Positions 24,995-33,895 of a stretch of 64,000 nt of DNA are shown in pieces. Position 1 is the first letter of the stretch, and each line of letters opens with the position of its first letter. The translations under genes and the position numbers were made by a program. The notes beneath the pieces were generated by a model. The model was not told the origin of the DNA. It saw nothing but the letters and a program-made list of their open reading frames with translations, and searched no databases. This stretch comes from Metabacillus schmidteae (GTDB taxonomy: Bacteria > Bacillota > Bacilli > Bacillales > Bacillaceae), in the NCBI RefSeq assembly GCF_903166545.1, contig NZ_CAESCH010000003.1:124001-188000 (forward strand), written 5' to 3'.

Positions 24995-26545
24995 TTAAAT
25001 CATACCACGCTTCTTTTTCCCCCGCAACGGTCTTGGAATGATAGCTCGTATCTTATTGAATAGACTCTTTTCGGCCACTTCAAAGGATTCTCCTAGTAGA
25101 TGTTTGCTAATGTCTATAAAAGGTTGTTTAAGTTGCTCATATACCTCTGATTGCTCAATGATAGGTGACTTCTCATAATAATTCTTTTGAACTTGGTAAT
25201 GCATACAAGGTAAAGAGGCTAATAGAGGTATATCTAACTCCTTGGCTAAACGTGTATCTTGACTGAATGATAGTTTCTTATTAAAAATGAGATAACACTT
25301 AACATTATATTTGCTCACTAGTTTCTGAATGTAATTTTTCCAAGCTCGATTCTGCTGGTAAGCATCATCCACCAATATCCATAGTTCATCTAATTGCTCT
25401 AACGTTTGTTCAGTGTAATCTTCCATTCTACCAGTTGGAAGGTCAACAAGTACCACATCGAAGTATTTAACATTGTTTATATAATGGTACAGTGCATTAG
25501 CATTCCATTCATGTGAGGTATCTTCATCATCAAGAGGAAGCCACTGGACACCATTGTAGCTCCAAATAACACTATCAGTAGAAATGTCTTTATTATGTAA
25601 CGTGGTAGCATAGGAGTTCCAGTCGGCAGGTACCTGATTATATCTTTTTAATGTTGTCTTAATGATATGGTTTGGATTTAAGGCTTCGAGTACCACTGTT
25701 GGAATTCGTTCTTTCCCTAAAAACACTGCATAATTCATAATAAACGTTGTGACTCCTGTTCTATTTAAAGGGGACCAAATTCCGATTGTTTTATTTCTAT
25801 CCCACTTTGCCTTAAAAAAAGAATTTTTTCGGATTTCAATTGCCCTTTCCGTTATATCTCCTTCCTCTTCGTTTTGTTCTACAAACTCTTGATCTATTTC
25901 CATGTTACTAGTTAATGGTTCTTGTTCTTGTTTTTGTTGTTTTTTTTCATGATCTTCTTTTACTTCATTTTGCTCTACCGAGTGGTCTTTCTGAGTATTT
26001 TCTGTTTCCTCATTACTCGATTCGATTTTATTAGTAGTATTGACGGTAGATTCCTTAGATGGTGATGTACTATTACTGTTTTCCTCCTCTAAAGTTACTT
26101 CATCATTCTTATCTTGATCTCTATCTTTCTCTTTACTTCTATCATTAATGAGGTTAACTTTTTTTTCTTCGTCAGATATATCAGGATCATTAAGTTTTAT
26201 TGAATAGCGGTGCACTAGTAACCATGCATTTGCATGACCTATATCACTAAATGAGTGTAGATATTTTAACTTTTCTTCGTATGGAATAGCTGCTTTTTTA
26301 TCTCCAATAAAGATAATGTTAGTTTCTTTGTTTTGAATTTTTTGTAATGACTCAATTTGATCTGTAACGATAAAAAAGAGGACATTATTATGAGAGATTT
26401 CCTCAAAGTCTTGGATCGAACTAACCTTCTCTATCTCTAGTTTACGGTTAAGCTTCTCCATCTCCTTTGTAAATATATTTGTTAAAGAGTTTATTCCATT
26501 ATTATTGTTCTTATTTAGAAGGAATAATAGAATCTTCATTACCAT
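24995..26545 (-). CDS. MinD/TadZ-like SIMIBI ATPase with degenerate P-loop
   Basis: The 516-residue protein has an N-terminal receiver-like domain (about 1-130), an acidic low-complexity linker (140-230, rich in E, N, S and Q) and a ParA/MinD-class domain. Its P-loop reads GIWSPLNRTGVTTF where KGGxGKTT is usual, so the second Lys is missing. A switch-like DVVLVDLPTGRMEDY follows. TadZ/CpaE proteins localise secretion or pilus machinery at the pole and often have such variants. It overlaps the XRE gene by 35 bp. A positioning role for the transfer apparatus is inference. Confidence 0.75.
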   Translation of the reverse strand: MVMKILLFLLNKNNNNGINSLTNIFTKEMEKLNRKLEIEKVSSIQDFEEISHNNVLFFIVTDQIESLQKIQNKETNIIFIGDKKAAIPYEEKLKYLHSFSDIGHANAWLLVHRYSIKLNDPDISDEEKKVNLINDRSKEKDRDQDKNDEVTLEEENSNSTSPSKESTVNTTNKIESSNEETENTQKDHSVEQNEVKEDHEKKQQKQEQEPLTSNMEIDQEFVEQNEEEGDITERAIEIRKNSFFKAKWDRNKTIGIWSPLNRTGVTTFIMNYAVFLGKERIPTVVLEALNPNHIIKTTLKRYNQVPADWNSYATTLHNKDISTDSVIWSYNGVQWLPLDDEDTSHEWNANALYHYINNVKYFDVVLVDLPTGRMEDYTEQTLEQLDELWILVDDAYQQNRAWKNYIQKLVSKYNVKCYLIFNKKLSFSQDTRLAKELDIPLLASLPCMHYQVQKNYYEKSPIIEQSEVYEQLKQPFIDISKHLLGESFEVAEKSLFNKIRAIIPRPLRGKKKRGMI

Positions 26546-26771
26546 GTAGCCTATTCTCCATTTCTAATCGTTTTAAGAAGGTATTTATTTTTTTTCTTAA
26601 TTTATCCGTAACAGGCATACGATAATTTTCAATTGCTACTAAATAATTTGTACTAATATTTAGTTCCTTTGCTAACTCATATTGCTTCATATTCCCTAAA
26701 CGTTTTCTTAAAACGATAATTCTCTCGACATCATCACTCACTTGTATATGTTCTAAAGTTACTAATTCCAA
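26511..26771 (-). CDS. XRE-family HTH regulator
   Basis: The 86-residue protein contains the Cro/C1-type HTH: MKQYELAKELNISTNYLVAI followed by ENYRMPV. The C-terminal tail is short and basic. TTG 26771 follows AAGGGGG. The gene is translationally coupled to the TadZ-like gene. A terminator hairpin is in its own leader. It likely represses its own operon or the divergent Rad52-DnaN operon, whose promoter is about 200 bp away. Confidence 0.8.
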   Translation of the reverse strand: MELVTLEHIQVSDDVERIIVLRKRLGNMKQYELAKELNISTNYLVAIENYRMPVTDKLRKKINTFLKRLEMENRLHGNEDSIIPSK

Positions 26772-26805
26772 GAATCTGATCCCCCTTTTTACACCACATT
26801 TTGTT

Positions 26806-26860
26806 TAATAAAACAAAAAATGCCCATACTACACCTAGAGTAGGTGTAGTATGAGCAGTG
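26806..26860 (-). promoter_or_regulatory. Leader terminator before XRE-TadZ operon
   Basis: TGCCCATACTACACCTA (26821-26837) pairs with TAGGTGTAGTATGAGCA (26841-26857) with one mismatch and a 3-base loop. On the minus strand it is followed by TTTTTTG TTTT. It is a very stable intrinsic terminator 35 bp before the XRE start. It lacks the GGG-spacer-CCCC head. Confidence 0.75.
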
Positions 26861-26970
26861 CTTGCTTTTATAATTATAATTTAGTTTTTAGGTTTAACTT
26901 CATAAAATTATAACATAAACTCAATTATTCGTGAATAAAAGCTTTTGCATTCACTTATTTTAAAAAATTA

Positions 26971-27228
26971 TTGTCACAATCCAATAGACTTATATATAAT
27001 AAAAGAATAAATACTTTACTTTTATTTTCTTTTTGCGACCATTTATGAGGTCAGCTGTTAACGATTAAACATTTGTAGCCTTTGGGCTGTTTGTTAAAAG
27101 ATATACTATCGGTATGTCTCTTACTAGCAAACACCCAAAGGCTTTTTGTGTTTTAATCAGAAAATTGGGTGAGTATTTTTGAGTAGTTTTAAGGTGATTC
27201 CACCTTTTTTCTACTCTTTTTTATTTCT
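26971..27228 (+). promoter_or_regulatory. Promoter and tandem leader terminators of the Rad52-DnaN operon
   Basis: TTGTCA (26971-26976), 18 bp, TATAAT (26995-27000) forms the promoter. Two terminator-like hairpins follow in the leader of about 250 bases. The first pairs AGCCTTTGGG (27077-27086) with CCCAAAGGCT (27134-27143), followed by TTTTTG. The second pairs GAGTAG and AAGGTG with CACCTT and CTACTC (27181-27216), followed by a T-run. The leader otherwise has no gene. Double attenuation or antitermination is expected. Confidence 0.7.
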
Positions 27229-27254
27229 ATTAAACTTTTAGGAGAGTGTTAGAC

Positions 27255-28289
27255 ATGACAGAAAATTGTAGTGAGTTAAGCGCACAAGAGATTATGGAAA
27301 AACTTCAGGAACCTTTTGGTCCCGAAGATATTGAGTGGCGTGTACAACGTAGTTTTTACACTGGTGATGTTGTAAAAGCGATTGTTTGTCCCTATGTGAC
27401 AAATAGAGCTATTCAAAACAGACTTGATTCTGTTATTGGCCCATTCAATTGGAAAAATGAGTATTCTGAATGGAGAACAAAAGGTGTGTTATGTGGGATT
27501 AGTATTAAGTTTGATAATGAGTGGGTTACAAAGTTTGATGCTGCTGATGAGACAAGTTATGAAAGCACAAAAGGCGGTATATCAGCTAGTTCAAAAAGAA
27601 CTGCATCTGCTTGGGGGATTGGAAGATACCTATATAAGTTAGAAGAAGTATGGGTTACAGTTAACCAATCCAAAACAAATAACTCAGATCAATATTTTAA
27701 TGCTGAGGTCAAAAAAGGTAACCAGAAACAATGGGTTAAAGGCTACTGGACACCACCAACTTTACCGAATTGGGCATTACCAAAGGGATATACTAACATA
27801 AACTCAACTGGTAATGATTCACAGGGTCAAAGTAATAACAAAGGTAACAATGAGAATTCAAAGCAAAAATCAAAACAGGGTGGTAATAATCGTAACCAAG
27901 GCAATTCAGGTCAAGGTGAACCTAAGCCTATGTCTAAAGATGAAATGCTAAGAACGATTAGAAATCACGAAGGAAATATCGGTCTACCTACTGATTTAAG
28001 AATGCGTTTGTTCATTAAGTCAAATCAAGGTACGAATACATCTGATATTTCAAAGGCAACAGAAGCTGAACTTCAAAAATACTTCTGGACCCTTCAACCT
28101 GTAAGTGTAGTAGTTTCAGCTGCGAAAAACTATGGCTTAAGTGTAGAAGAACTTCTGAGTTATTGCCAAATTGTAAAACCAGAAGCCGAAATCCCTTCAT
28201 TACAGCACTTGTTCTTTAAACTAAATGAACAAGATGTACAGTCCATTATTAATATGATTCGTAGTGAAAAATCTCAACAAACAGCGTAA
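27255..28289 (+). CDS. Rad52/Rad22-family single-strand annealing protein
   Basis: The 344-residue protein has the Rad52_Rad22 domain in residues 1-150: LQEPFGPEDIEWRVQ, NRLDSVIGPFNWKNEY, TKGGISASSKRTASAWGIGR and YLYKLEEVWV. A Gln/Asn/Gly-rich linker (about 180-225) and a small C-terminal helical domain follow. This family pairs complementary strands for phage and plasmid recombination. ATG 27255 is preferred over GTG 27246, which overlaps AGGAG. It leads the DNA-metabolism operon, and a terminator between it and dnaN may set the ratio of the two proteins. Confidence 0.88.
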   Translation: MTENCSELSAQEIMEKLQEPFGPEDIEWRVQRSFYTGDVVKAIVCPYVTNRAIQNRLDSVIGPFNWKNEYSEWRTKGVLCGISIKFDNEWVTKFDAADETSYESTKGGISASSKRTASAWGIGRYLYKLEEVWVTVNQSKTNNSDQYFNAEVKKGNQKQWVKGYWTPPTLPNWALPKGYTNINSTGNDSQGQSNNKGNNENSKQKSKQGGNNRNQGNSGQGEPKPMSKDEMLRTIRNHEGNIGLPTDLRMRLFIKSNQGTNTSDISKATEAELQKYFWTLQPVSVVVSAAKNYGLSVEELLSYCQIVKPEAEIPSLQHLFFKLNEQDVQSIINMIRSEKSQQTA

Positions 28290-28292
28290 GCA

Positions 28293-28336
28293 AGAGAGGC
28301 ATGAAAGCGGGTATTACCCACTTTTATGCCTTTTTT
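28293..28336 (+). terminator. Terminator between rad52-like gene and dnaN
   Basis: GGCATgAAAG and GGGT pair with ACCC and CTTTTATGCC, followed by TTTTTTATTT. It probably reduces but need not abolish transcription into dnaN. Confidence 0.75.
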
Positions 28337-28372
28337 ATTTCAATAATAAACAAACATTGGGAGGATAAAATA

Positions 28373-29497
28373 ATGAAATTTATAGTTAAACGCGAACTAA
28401 TGGTAGATGGTTTTACAAAGGTTGGAAAAGCAGTATCTGGTAAGTCTTCAATACCTGTTTTACAAGGTTTTTTATTGGAAGTAACACAAGAGGAAATCAA
28501 TATTACTGGATCAGATAGTTCAGAAACGATTAAACATTGTATTCCAGTTGATGGTGAAAATGTCATCGTTCATGATTCCGGCAGTATTATACTTCCGAAA
28601 CAGATTGAAAACATTGTAAAAAAATCCAATAAACAAATTGAATTTTCTTTAGATGGTTTTACTACAAAAGTAAAAAGCGGAAAAAGTGAATTCGATATTA
28701 TTTGTTTAGATGCTACTGACTACCCTAAGTTTCCAGAGTATGATCTCTCAACTCCTTCACTTCAACTAGAGGGTGAACAGTTCAGAGATTTAATAAAAAA
28801 GACTGCATTCGCAGCGAGTACATCTGAAACTCGTCCTGTTTTACAGGGTATTTGTATTGAGGTATCAGCAGGAAATGTAAACCTAGTTTGTACAGATTCT
28901 CATCGCCTATCTAGAATTATTCATAAGGCACAAGCTGTACAAGATGCTAGAATTGTTGTTCCTGCGAAGACCTTAGATAATATGTCAAAAGTGTTTGATC
29001 TTGATAAAGAAGTACATGTATTTATTCAAAATGAACAACATATTTTACTTCGAAATGGTCAAACCTATTATATTTCTAGGCTTCTAAATGATAATTATCC
29101 TGATACTAGTAGGTTAATCCCTAACGATTCAGATGGAAAGTTAAAAATAAACCGCCAAGAGATAGTCCAGGGACTTGAATTAATAAAAGAAATTGCGAAT
29201 GCATCAGATGGAGATAAGCAAGGTGTGGTTAAACTTCATGTTAATGGTGTTGCTTCTTTATCTAGTCAACAAGCTCAAAAAGGAAAAGGTAAGATTGATC
29301 TTCCCTATGATTCCTTTGAGGGTGAAGAATTAACAATATCCTTTGATTGTAAGTATGCATTAGATGCCCTGAAATCAATGGATTGTGAAACTGTTAATAT
29401 GAGTTTCAACGGAGCTATGCGTCCCTTCTTAATTGAGCCAGATGGAGAAGTAGCATTAGCTGAATTGCAACTAATACTGCCTGTCCGGACAATGTAA
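28373..29497 (+). CDS. dnaN: DNA polymerase III beta sliding clamp (plasmid-encoded)
   Basis: The 374-residue protein is close to the usual 370-380 and spans three clamp domains. Recognisable blocks are VLQGFLLEV, DATDYPKFPEY, RPVLQGICIEV, VCTDSHRLSR and the C-terminal LQLILPVRTM, which lines the partner-binding pocket. ATG 28373 has GGGAGG upstream. A host chromosome always has its own dnaN, so this is an extra copy. Plasmid clamps may recruit host polymerase or give a plasmid-specific clamp. The next genes follow at 20-30 bp spacing. Confidence 0.93.
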   Translation: MKFIVKRELMVDGFTKVGKAVSGKSSIPVLQGFLLEVTQEEINITGSDSSETIKHCIPVDGENVIVHDSGSIILPKQIENIVKKSNKQIEFSLDGFTTKVKSGKSEFDIICLDATDYPKFPEYDLSTPSLQLEGEQFRDLIKKTAFAASTSETRPVLQGICIEVSAGNVNLVCTDSHRLSRIIHKAQAVQDARIVVPAKTLDNMSKVFDLDKEVHVFIQNEQHILLRNGQTYYISRLLNDNYPDTSRLIPNDSDGKLKINRQEIVQGLELIKEIANASDGDKQGVVKLHVNGVASLSSQQAQKGKGKIDLPYDSFEGEELTISFDCKYALDALKSMDCETVNMSFNGAMRPFLIEPDGEVALAELQLILPVRTM

Positions 29498-29525
29498 CTA
29501 ATTTGAAGGAAAGGAAATTTTAATT

Positions 29526-29870
29526 ATGGATTTCGATATAAATAAATTTGCTACTAATCTCAAGAAAAGAGATAAGCCAGCAAATGAGTCAAAGGATTTA
29601 AACGGTTATGTAAATGCAATTAGGTATATTTGGAATCACTACTCTATCGAAGAGATAGATTTTAATTGCTTTAGTTACAAAGATGTAATAAAGGCTCTAG
29701 ATTCGATGGAAGATTTACCTCTTATATCAGCTGATGATTCAGAAGAGGTTTTCTATGTTGATCCAAACAACGAAATAATAGAATATGCCCGAATTGAAAA
29801 TACATTGGCCCGTTTATTTCACCATAAAAATAAGCATTTTCGATCTGATGAAGAAATACTTTTCATCTAA
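29526..29870 (+). CDS. Hypothetical acidic protein of the clamp/E1-E2 operon
   Basis: The 114-residue soluble acidic protein starts at ATG 29526. It contains YVNAIRYIWNHYSIEEIDF and VFYVDPNNEIIEYARIENTL. No family is recognised. It lies between dnaN and the next gene (17 bp gap), so it should be produced with the E2/JAMM/E1 proteins. A role as substrate or adaptor in that cassette is possible but nothing proves it. Confidence 0.55.
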   Translation: MDFDINKFATNLKKRDKPANESKDLNGYVNAIRYIWNHYSIEEIDFNCFSYKDVIKALDSMEDLPLISADDSEEVFYVDPNNEIIEYARIENTLARLFHHKNKHFRSDEEILFI

Positions 29871-29887
29871 TTGAAGGAGGAGTAAAC

Positions 29888-30460
29888 ATGTCTCAGATGG
29901 ATATCTACGAACACCAGTCGTATATCACCTCTATTTCTAACTTAGCTATGTTAAAGCTATTTCATGATGCTGGTGTTAATGTGAAGGAAAAGATTCATGT
30001 AAAAAAATTCATGGTGCATGTTGAACAAGCAGATGGTAGTGAATTAGATATATTTCACGATGGACTTAAAGAATTATTTGAAGTTGTTGAGAGATATGAT
30101 TACGGAGATGAACTACCTAGCCAATATTCGGATATTTATATATCTGAGTATGCAATCATTATCAAAGATGCTGTGATAGCAACAGTGTTACAAAGCCAAA
30201 GCTCTTTCTCAAAAGAACTTGAACACGCTGTTAAGAGTGTACCTCAACATGTAGGCAACTACTTACATGTTGAAGCAGATACCGTAATTCTTCCAGATCA
30301 AACAGGTTTTGTTATCAACATTCATTGCCCTGGAATGCTTCATTCCCTTACGGAGAATATATTGCATTTACGGAAACTTGCAGAGGATTACGCTAATAAA
30401 CTAATTTCGGAGAGTGCTCATAATGGAATTTCTAATAAAACTAACGGACAGACTGCGTAA
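29888..30460 (+). CDS. Hypothetical protein next to E2-like gene (PRTRC-type context)
   Basis: The 190-residue protein starts at ATG 29888 after AAGGAGGAG. The first 90 residues are beta-rich (KIHVKKFMVHVEQADGSELD), and the last third is helical (LTENILHLRKLAEDYANKL). Its 3' end overlaps the E2-like gene by about 38 bp, so the two are coupled. In proteobacterial PRTRC cassettes the corresponding positions hold proteins C and E, including a ubiquitin-like one. I see no decisive beta-grasp motif and no terminal GG, so the Ub-like idea is speculative. Confidence 0.5.
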   Translation: MSQMDIYEHQSYITSISNLAMLKLFHDAGVNVKEKIHVKKFMVHVEQADGSELDIFHDGLKELFEVVERYDYGDELPSQYSDIYISEYAIIIKDAVIATVLQSQSSFSKELEHAVKSVPQHVGNYLHVEADTVILPDQTGFVINIHCPGMLHSLTENILHLRKLAEDYANKLISESAHNGISNKTNGQTA

Positions 30461-31091
30461 TTTTAGTGATTATGTTTCTGTCTCAAATCAAACAGAACAA
30501 GGTGTTGTTTTAGGAGAATATAGAATGACTTTGAGTGATGTGATCAAGTGTTTAACTGATTCTGGAGTGGAGGGTACTCGTACTGAATCCCCTTTTCTAC
30601 CTAAGAATTGTATAAAGTTAGTAACGAAGCTTAATGCTTACGAGGTTTTTATTGAAATACCTAAAAGACAATGGCTCGTTACCTATAATCAAGAACAACA
30701 TCACATCGGATTTCCGAGAATGGTATTAAGGTATGACATCTTTGAAGATCAAGTTCGCTCAATGCAACTTGTTGCTGTTCGAGAAGAAAAGGGCCGAATT
30801 AACGGAGAGACGCCTCTTTATTTCTTCCCCTTCTCTAACGTCGATAAAGAAAATTCAAAGGTCTGTATGGGGAATAATCAGGTCCCTGCAGTTAAATGTC
30901 TTAGTCAACTTGATACCATGCACAACCTATTCTTTTCTGCTCCTTTTGGAGACGATTACGGTTGTATTACGTCGGAAGGTCAAAGTATGACAAAACTTTT
31001 CAGCTTATTAAAAGATACTTCATTTAATGATGAGTGGCTTGTCCCTATTGGCACCACTTTTAATGAGTATTTTTCTTTAGATAGCAATTGA
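30423..31091 (+). CDS. E2-like protein (PRTRC protein B type)
   Basis: The 222-residue protein has a fold pattern compatible with the E2-like family seen beside E1 and JAMM genes in PRTRC cassettes. The key stretch is LYFFPFSNVDKENSKVCMGN: proline-flanked FPFSNV, then a candidate catalytic Cys in VCMGN. ATG 30423 is chosen with GGAGAG upstream. The GTG at 30414 is less well placed. The assignment is motif- and context-based. Conjugation of a modifier has not been shown for this family. Confidence 0.6.
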   Translation: MEFLIKLTDRLRNFSDYVSVSNQTEQGVVLGEYRMTLSDVIKCLTDSGVEGTRTESPFLPKNCIKLVTKLNAYEVFIEIPKRQWLVTYNQEQHHIGFPRMVLRYDIFEDQVRSMQLVAVREEKGRINGETPLYFFPFSNVDKENSKVCMGNNQVPAVKCLSQLDTMHNLFFSAPFGDDYGCITSEGQSMTKLFSLLKDTSFNDEWLVPIGTTFNEYFSLDSN

Positions 31092-31139
31092 ATAAAAGCG
31101 TAAACTACTAAACTATTAGAGATATCGGAGGAATTTATA

Positions 31140-32114
31140 ATGACTACAAAATCAATCGAACAAACAGATATGTTTTCACTTTTTGGAATCGAGGATGAGT
31201 ATGCAGAACAAAAAAGACGTGAAGAAGAGGAAATGAAGAAGAAAGTTGCAGAAGCTCAGAAGAAAGCTGCCGGAACTCAAAAGACTTCTTCATCAACCAG
31301 CAATTCCGCATCGTCAGGTGATAAGTTTGAAGTCAATGACCTTACAACAATTAAGTATTTTGGTCAAGAACTCCCTATTACTGATTATTTTACAGTTGAA
31401 GAACTTACAGAAGGTGTTCCAACTAAAAAGAAAGAGGGAGAGGTAGAAATCAAAAAAGTTGACGATGAAATGTTAAGAAATCGCATGGAGAATGACTTTG
31501 CAGAGTTAGTAAAAGGAATGACTACAATGGTTTATATTAAAAAGAAAAACATTGTATTACCTATTCTACAAGCAAAAAAGAAAGGTGCAAACCAAGGTGA
31601 TTGTATTAAAAAAGAAGAGTCGAAAGACTCTTCTTTTTCTATAAATCGAAAGATCCCCTTTTCTTTGCTTACAGAGTTCATTTCTATCTCAAAACACTTT
31701 TCAGAAGTATATGGTACTGAAGTTCATGCTGATATTTATTTCGATCTTGATATAGGTGAATTTTTCATGTTGATTCCAGAGCAAGTTGTACATAAATATT
31801 GGGCTGAACGCATTGAGGATGGATTCACAACTGCCATGAAGATAGAAGAAAGAAATTGCGGTAAGGTTATGGAGATTCATTCACATCACGTTATGTCTCC
31901 TACTCCTAGTGTACAAGATGACGAAAGCGAGAGATCCCCTATTTTATATGCAATAGTTGGGAATATCGATCACTTTTTTCCTAGCATATCTTGTAGAACC
32001 TTTAATAAGGAATTGGAAACGCACATAACAATAAATCCGTTTAGCGTGTTTGAAAACCCCTTTATGAATGAACCATCTTCCTATGACTTAAATGTAGTGG
32101 AGGTGGTAAGATGA
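31140..32114 (+). CDS. JAMM/MPN metalloprotease-domain protein (PRTRC protein A type)
   Basis: The 324-residue protein has an acidic and Lys-rich N-terminal coil (residues 20-60) and a C-terminal JAMM domain. The motif HSHHVMSPTPSVQDD fits HxH-x7-S-x2-D exactly, with an upstream Glu candidate in DLDIGEFF. This is the zinc site of deubiquitinase-like isopeptidases. CGGAGG precedes ATG 31140. The stop overlaps the E1-like start as ATGA. It may process a ubiquitin-like tail or act on DNA-replication proteins. The substrate is unknown. Confidence 0.82.
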   Translation: MTTKSIEQTDMFSLFGIEDEYAEQKRREEEEMKKKVAEAQKKAAGTQKTSSSTSNSASSGDKFEVNDLTTIKYFGQELPITDYFTVEELTEGVPTKKKEGEVEIKKVDDEMLRNRMENDFAELVKGMTTMVYIKKKNIVLPILQAKKKGANQGDCIKKEESKDSSFSINRKIPFSLLTEFISISKHFSEVYGTEVHADIYFDLDIGEFFMLIPEQVVHKYWAERIEDGFTTAMKIEERNCGKVMEIHSHHVMSPTPSVQDDESERSPILYAIVGNIDHFFPSISCRTFNKELETHITINPFSVFENPFMNEPSSYDLNVVEVVR

Positions 32115-32953
32115 TTAACTTATTAGAAAACCAAAAAAAGCTATTTCCTTTTATTGTTCAGATTGGTACAGGTGCAACAGGTTCTAATGTAGTTTCACAT
32201 GTAGCACAACTGTTTTCTATTTTTAATATTAGCGGTCAATATGTGATTGTCGATCCAGATATCATAGAATCTCGGAACCTACTAAACCAATTATTTTTAG
32301 AAAATGAGGTAGGAAAGAAAAAGGCTGATGTACTTGCTAGAAGATATCGTGCTGCTTACCAAGTGGATATAGCATCCTATTCAAAAGATTATATTGAAGA
32401 CGTTGATTCATTGAAGAATTTATTTAATACAGATTATCTTCAAATTGGGTACAGCTATGACACTTTGTATCTTCCTATAATTATAGGATGTGTAGATAAT
32501 AATTATACTAGACAGGTAATGCATCGTTTTTTTGAAAGTTCTTCTAGATGCCTTTTACTTGATGTTGGTAACGAGAGTGTACAAGCTCCTAGTCACTATC
32601 CATCACGTCCTAAAGATCAATGGACAGAAGAGGAACTAAATACTTTTAATAATACTGGTTGGAGTGGTCAGGTTGTATGTGGCTTAAAAATGAATGGCCA
32701 AACTATACTAAAACCGGTTGCAGAAATGTTCCCTGATATTTTAGAGGATAAAGATGAGATAGCACCATCCCAGGTAGCTTGTAGTAACATTATTGCAAGT
32801 GAACCACAACGCTTAATTGTTAATAAGATGGCAGCATTAGCCGTAACAAATTATATTAACGAGCTTTTTGAATCTGGTGTAATTAGTAATCATATGACTT
32901 TCTTCCATGCAAAAAAAGGATATATGCGGAGTAATGCAATACAGAAAAATTAA
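32111..32953 (+). CDS. ThiF/E1-like activating enzyme (PRTRC ThiF type)
   Basis: The 280-residue protein begins with a Rossmann ATP-binding site (QIGTGATGSNVVSHVAQLF), then IVDPDIIESRNLLNQLF, which is the E1 family D-x-D...NL-x-x-Q block, and IIGCVDNNYTRQ. A candidate catalytic Cys sits in SQVACSNIIASEPQ near residue 225. There is no C-terminal ubiquitin-fold domain. It is the last gene of the operon and is coupled to the JAMM gene. E1/E2/JAMM clusters linked to plasmids are known as PRTRC systems in proteobacteria. The Gram-positive version with Rad52 and a clamp is unusual. Confidence 0.85.
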   Translation: MINLLENQKKLFPFIVQIGTGATGSNVVSHVAQLFSIFNISGQYVIVDPDIIESRNLLNQLFLENEVGKKKADVLARRYRAAYQVDIASYSKDYIEDVDSLKNLFNTDYLQIGYSYDTLYLPIIIGCVDNNYTRQVMHRFFESSSRCLLLDVGNESVQAPSHYPSRPKDQWTEEELNTFNNTGWSGQVVCGLKMNGQTILKPVAEMFPDILEDKDEIAPSQVACSNIIASEPQRLIVNKMAALAVTNYINELFESGVISNHMTFFHAKKGYMRSNAIQKN

Positions 32954-32962
32954 ATGAAATAC

Positions 32963-33000
32963 TAAAAACCCCTTGATTAAAGTAATAAGGGGTTTTTTAT
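32963..33000. terminator. Terminator of the clamp/E1-E2 operon
   Basis: AACCCCTT pairs with AAGGGGTT over a short loop, followed by TTTTTTATTT. It lies between the convergent E1-like gene and the minus-strand gene ending at 33032. Confidence 0.85.
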
Positions 33001-33031
33001 TTAGTACCGTAGTAGATAGATATAACCTTTA

Positions 33032-33895
33032 TTAAAAAAAGTAATAATCTTCTATCACAGCAATATTAGGTGAAATAAGTTCAAGCGGTATATTATTTCT
33101 ATTTGAGAATGCTCCAATAATGTATTCAGATATCTTCTGCCTTTCAGCCTCATATATTGATTGATGAAGAAAAATATTAAGTATATAAGAATCCTTTTCT
33201 GCACTTTGAACCTTTAGGATTGTAATATCTCCAGCTTTAATATTGTTATTAAGAGAAGACCACCAATGCAGCTCCCACGACTCTGCTAATTCATTTTTTA
33301 TTACAGGGGTAATAAATAGTTGAGGTGTATAAAATTCAATATCATTTACATTAGATAACCATGTGTCTATAGGTTCTACAGTGGTTTTAAGATCTTTATC
33401 TTCTTTTATATCTAAAAATGCTTGTCGTGCCCCTAAACAAGTAACATCAAAGATCGTTTGTTTAATAAGATCATAAACATTCTCAAACCTTTGCAATAAC
33501 CTCATGATAAACTTTTGAGTTAATTCTGTTCTGATAACACTATCTAAATTTTCTTTTAAAGCATTTCTTAAAATCTTAGGAACTTCATCTGTTAAAAAAC
33601 CTACAGGTTGAGTAAAAAACTCGTCAGGAAATGAGGAATTTTCATCAACCATTATCTCTCTAGCTAACAAATAACCATTAAAAAACTGACTTTTTAAAGC
33701 CTCAAAAAATAATTCATCAAATTGTTTTTTCTCTTCATCTTTTTTTATGATTCTATAGAATTTCTGACTATAAAAATTAAATACCCCTAAAAACTCTGAT
33801 TTAAAATCATGATCTTGTTCAAATAATTGAGTTAGTTTAGTATTTGTGATTTTTACTTGTTCCTCATTCTTCTCTATTTGTTGCTGCATCATCAT
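33032..33895 (-). CDS. Hypothetical soluble protein of lipoprotein cluster
   Basis: The 287-residue protein starts at one of three tandem ATG codons (33895 given) after TAGGAGG. It is charged, helical and has no membrane span. The C-terminal 100 residues are beta-rich and tryptophan-containing (AESWELHWWSSLNNN). It overlaps the lipoprotein gene end by 32 bp. No family is recognised. It could be the cytosolic partner of the two upstream genes. Confidence 0.6.
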   Translation of the reverse strand: MMMQQQIEKNEEQVKITNTKLTQLFEQDHDFKSEFLGVFNFYSQKFYRIIKKDEEKKQFDELFFEALKSQFFNGYLLAREIMVDENSSFPDEFFTQPVGFLTDEVPKILRNALKENLDSVIRTELTQKFIMRLLQRFENVYDLIKQTIFDVTCLGARQAFLDIKEDKDLKTTVEPIDTWLSNVNDIEFYTPQLFITPVIKNELAESWELHWWSSLNNNIKAGDITILKVQSAEKDSYILNIFLHQSIYEAERQKISEYIIGAFSNRNNIPLELISPNIAVIEDYYFF

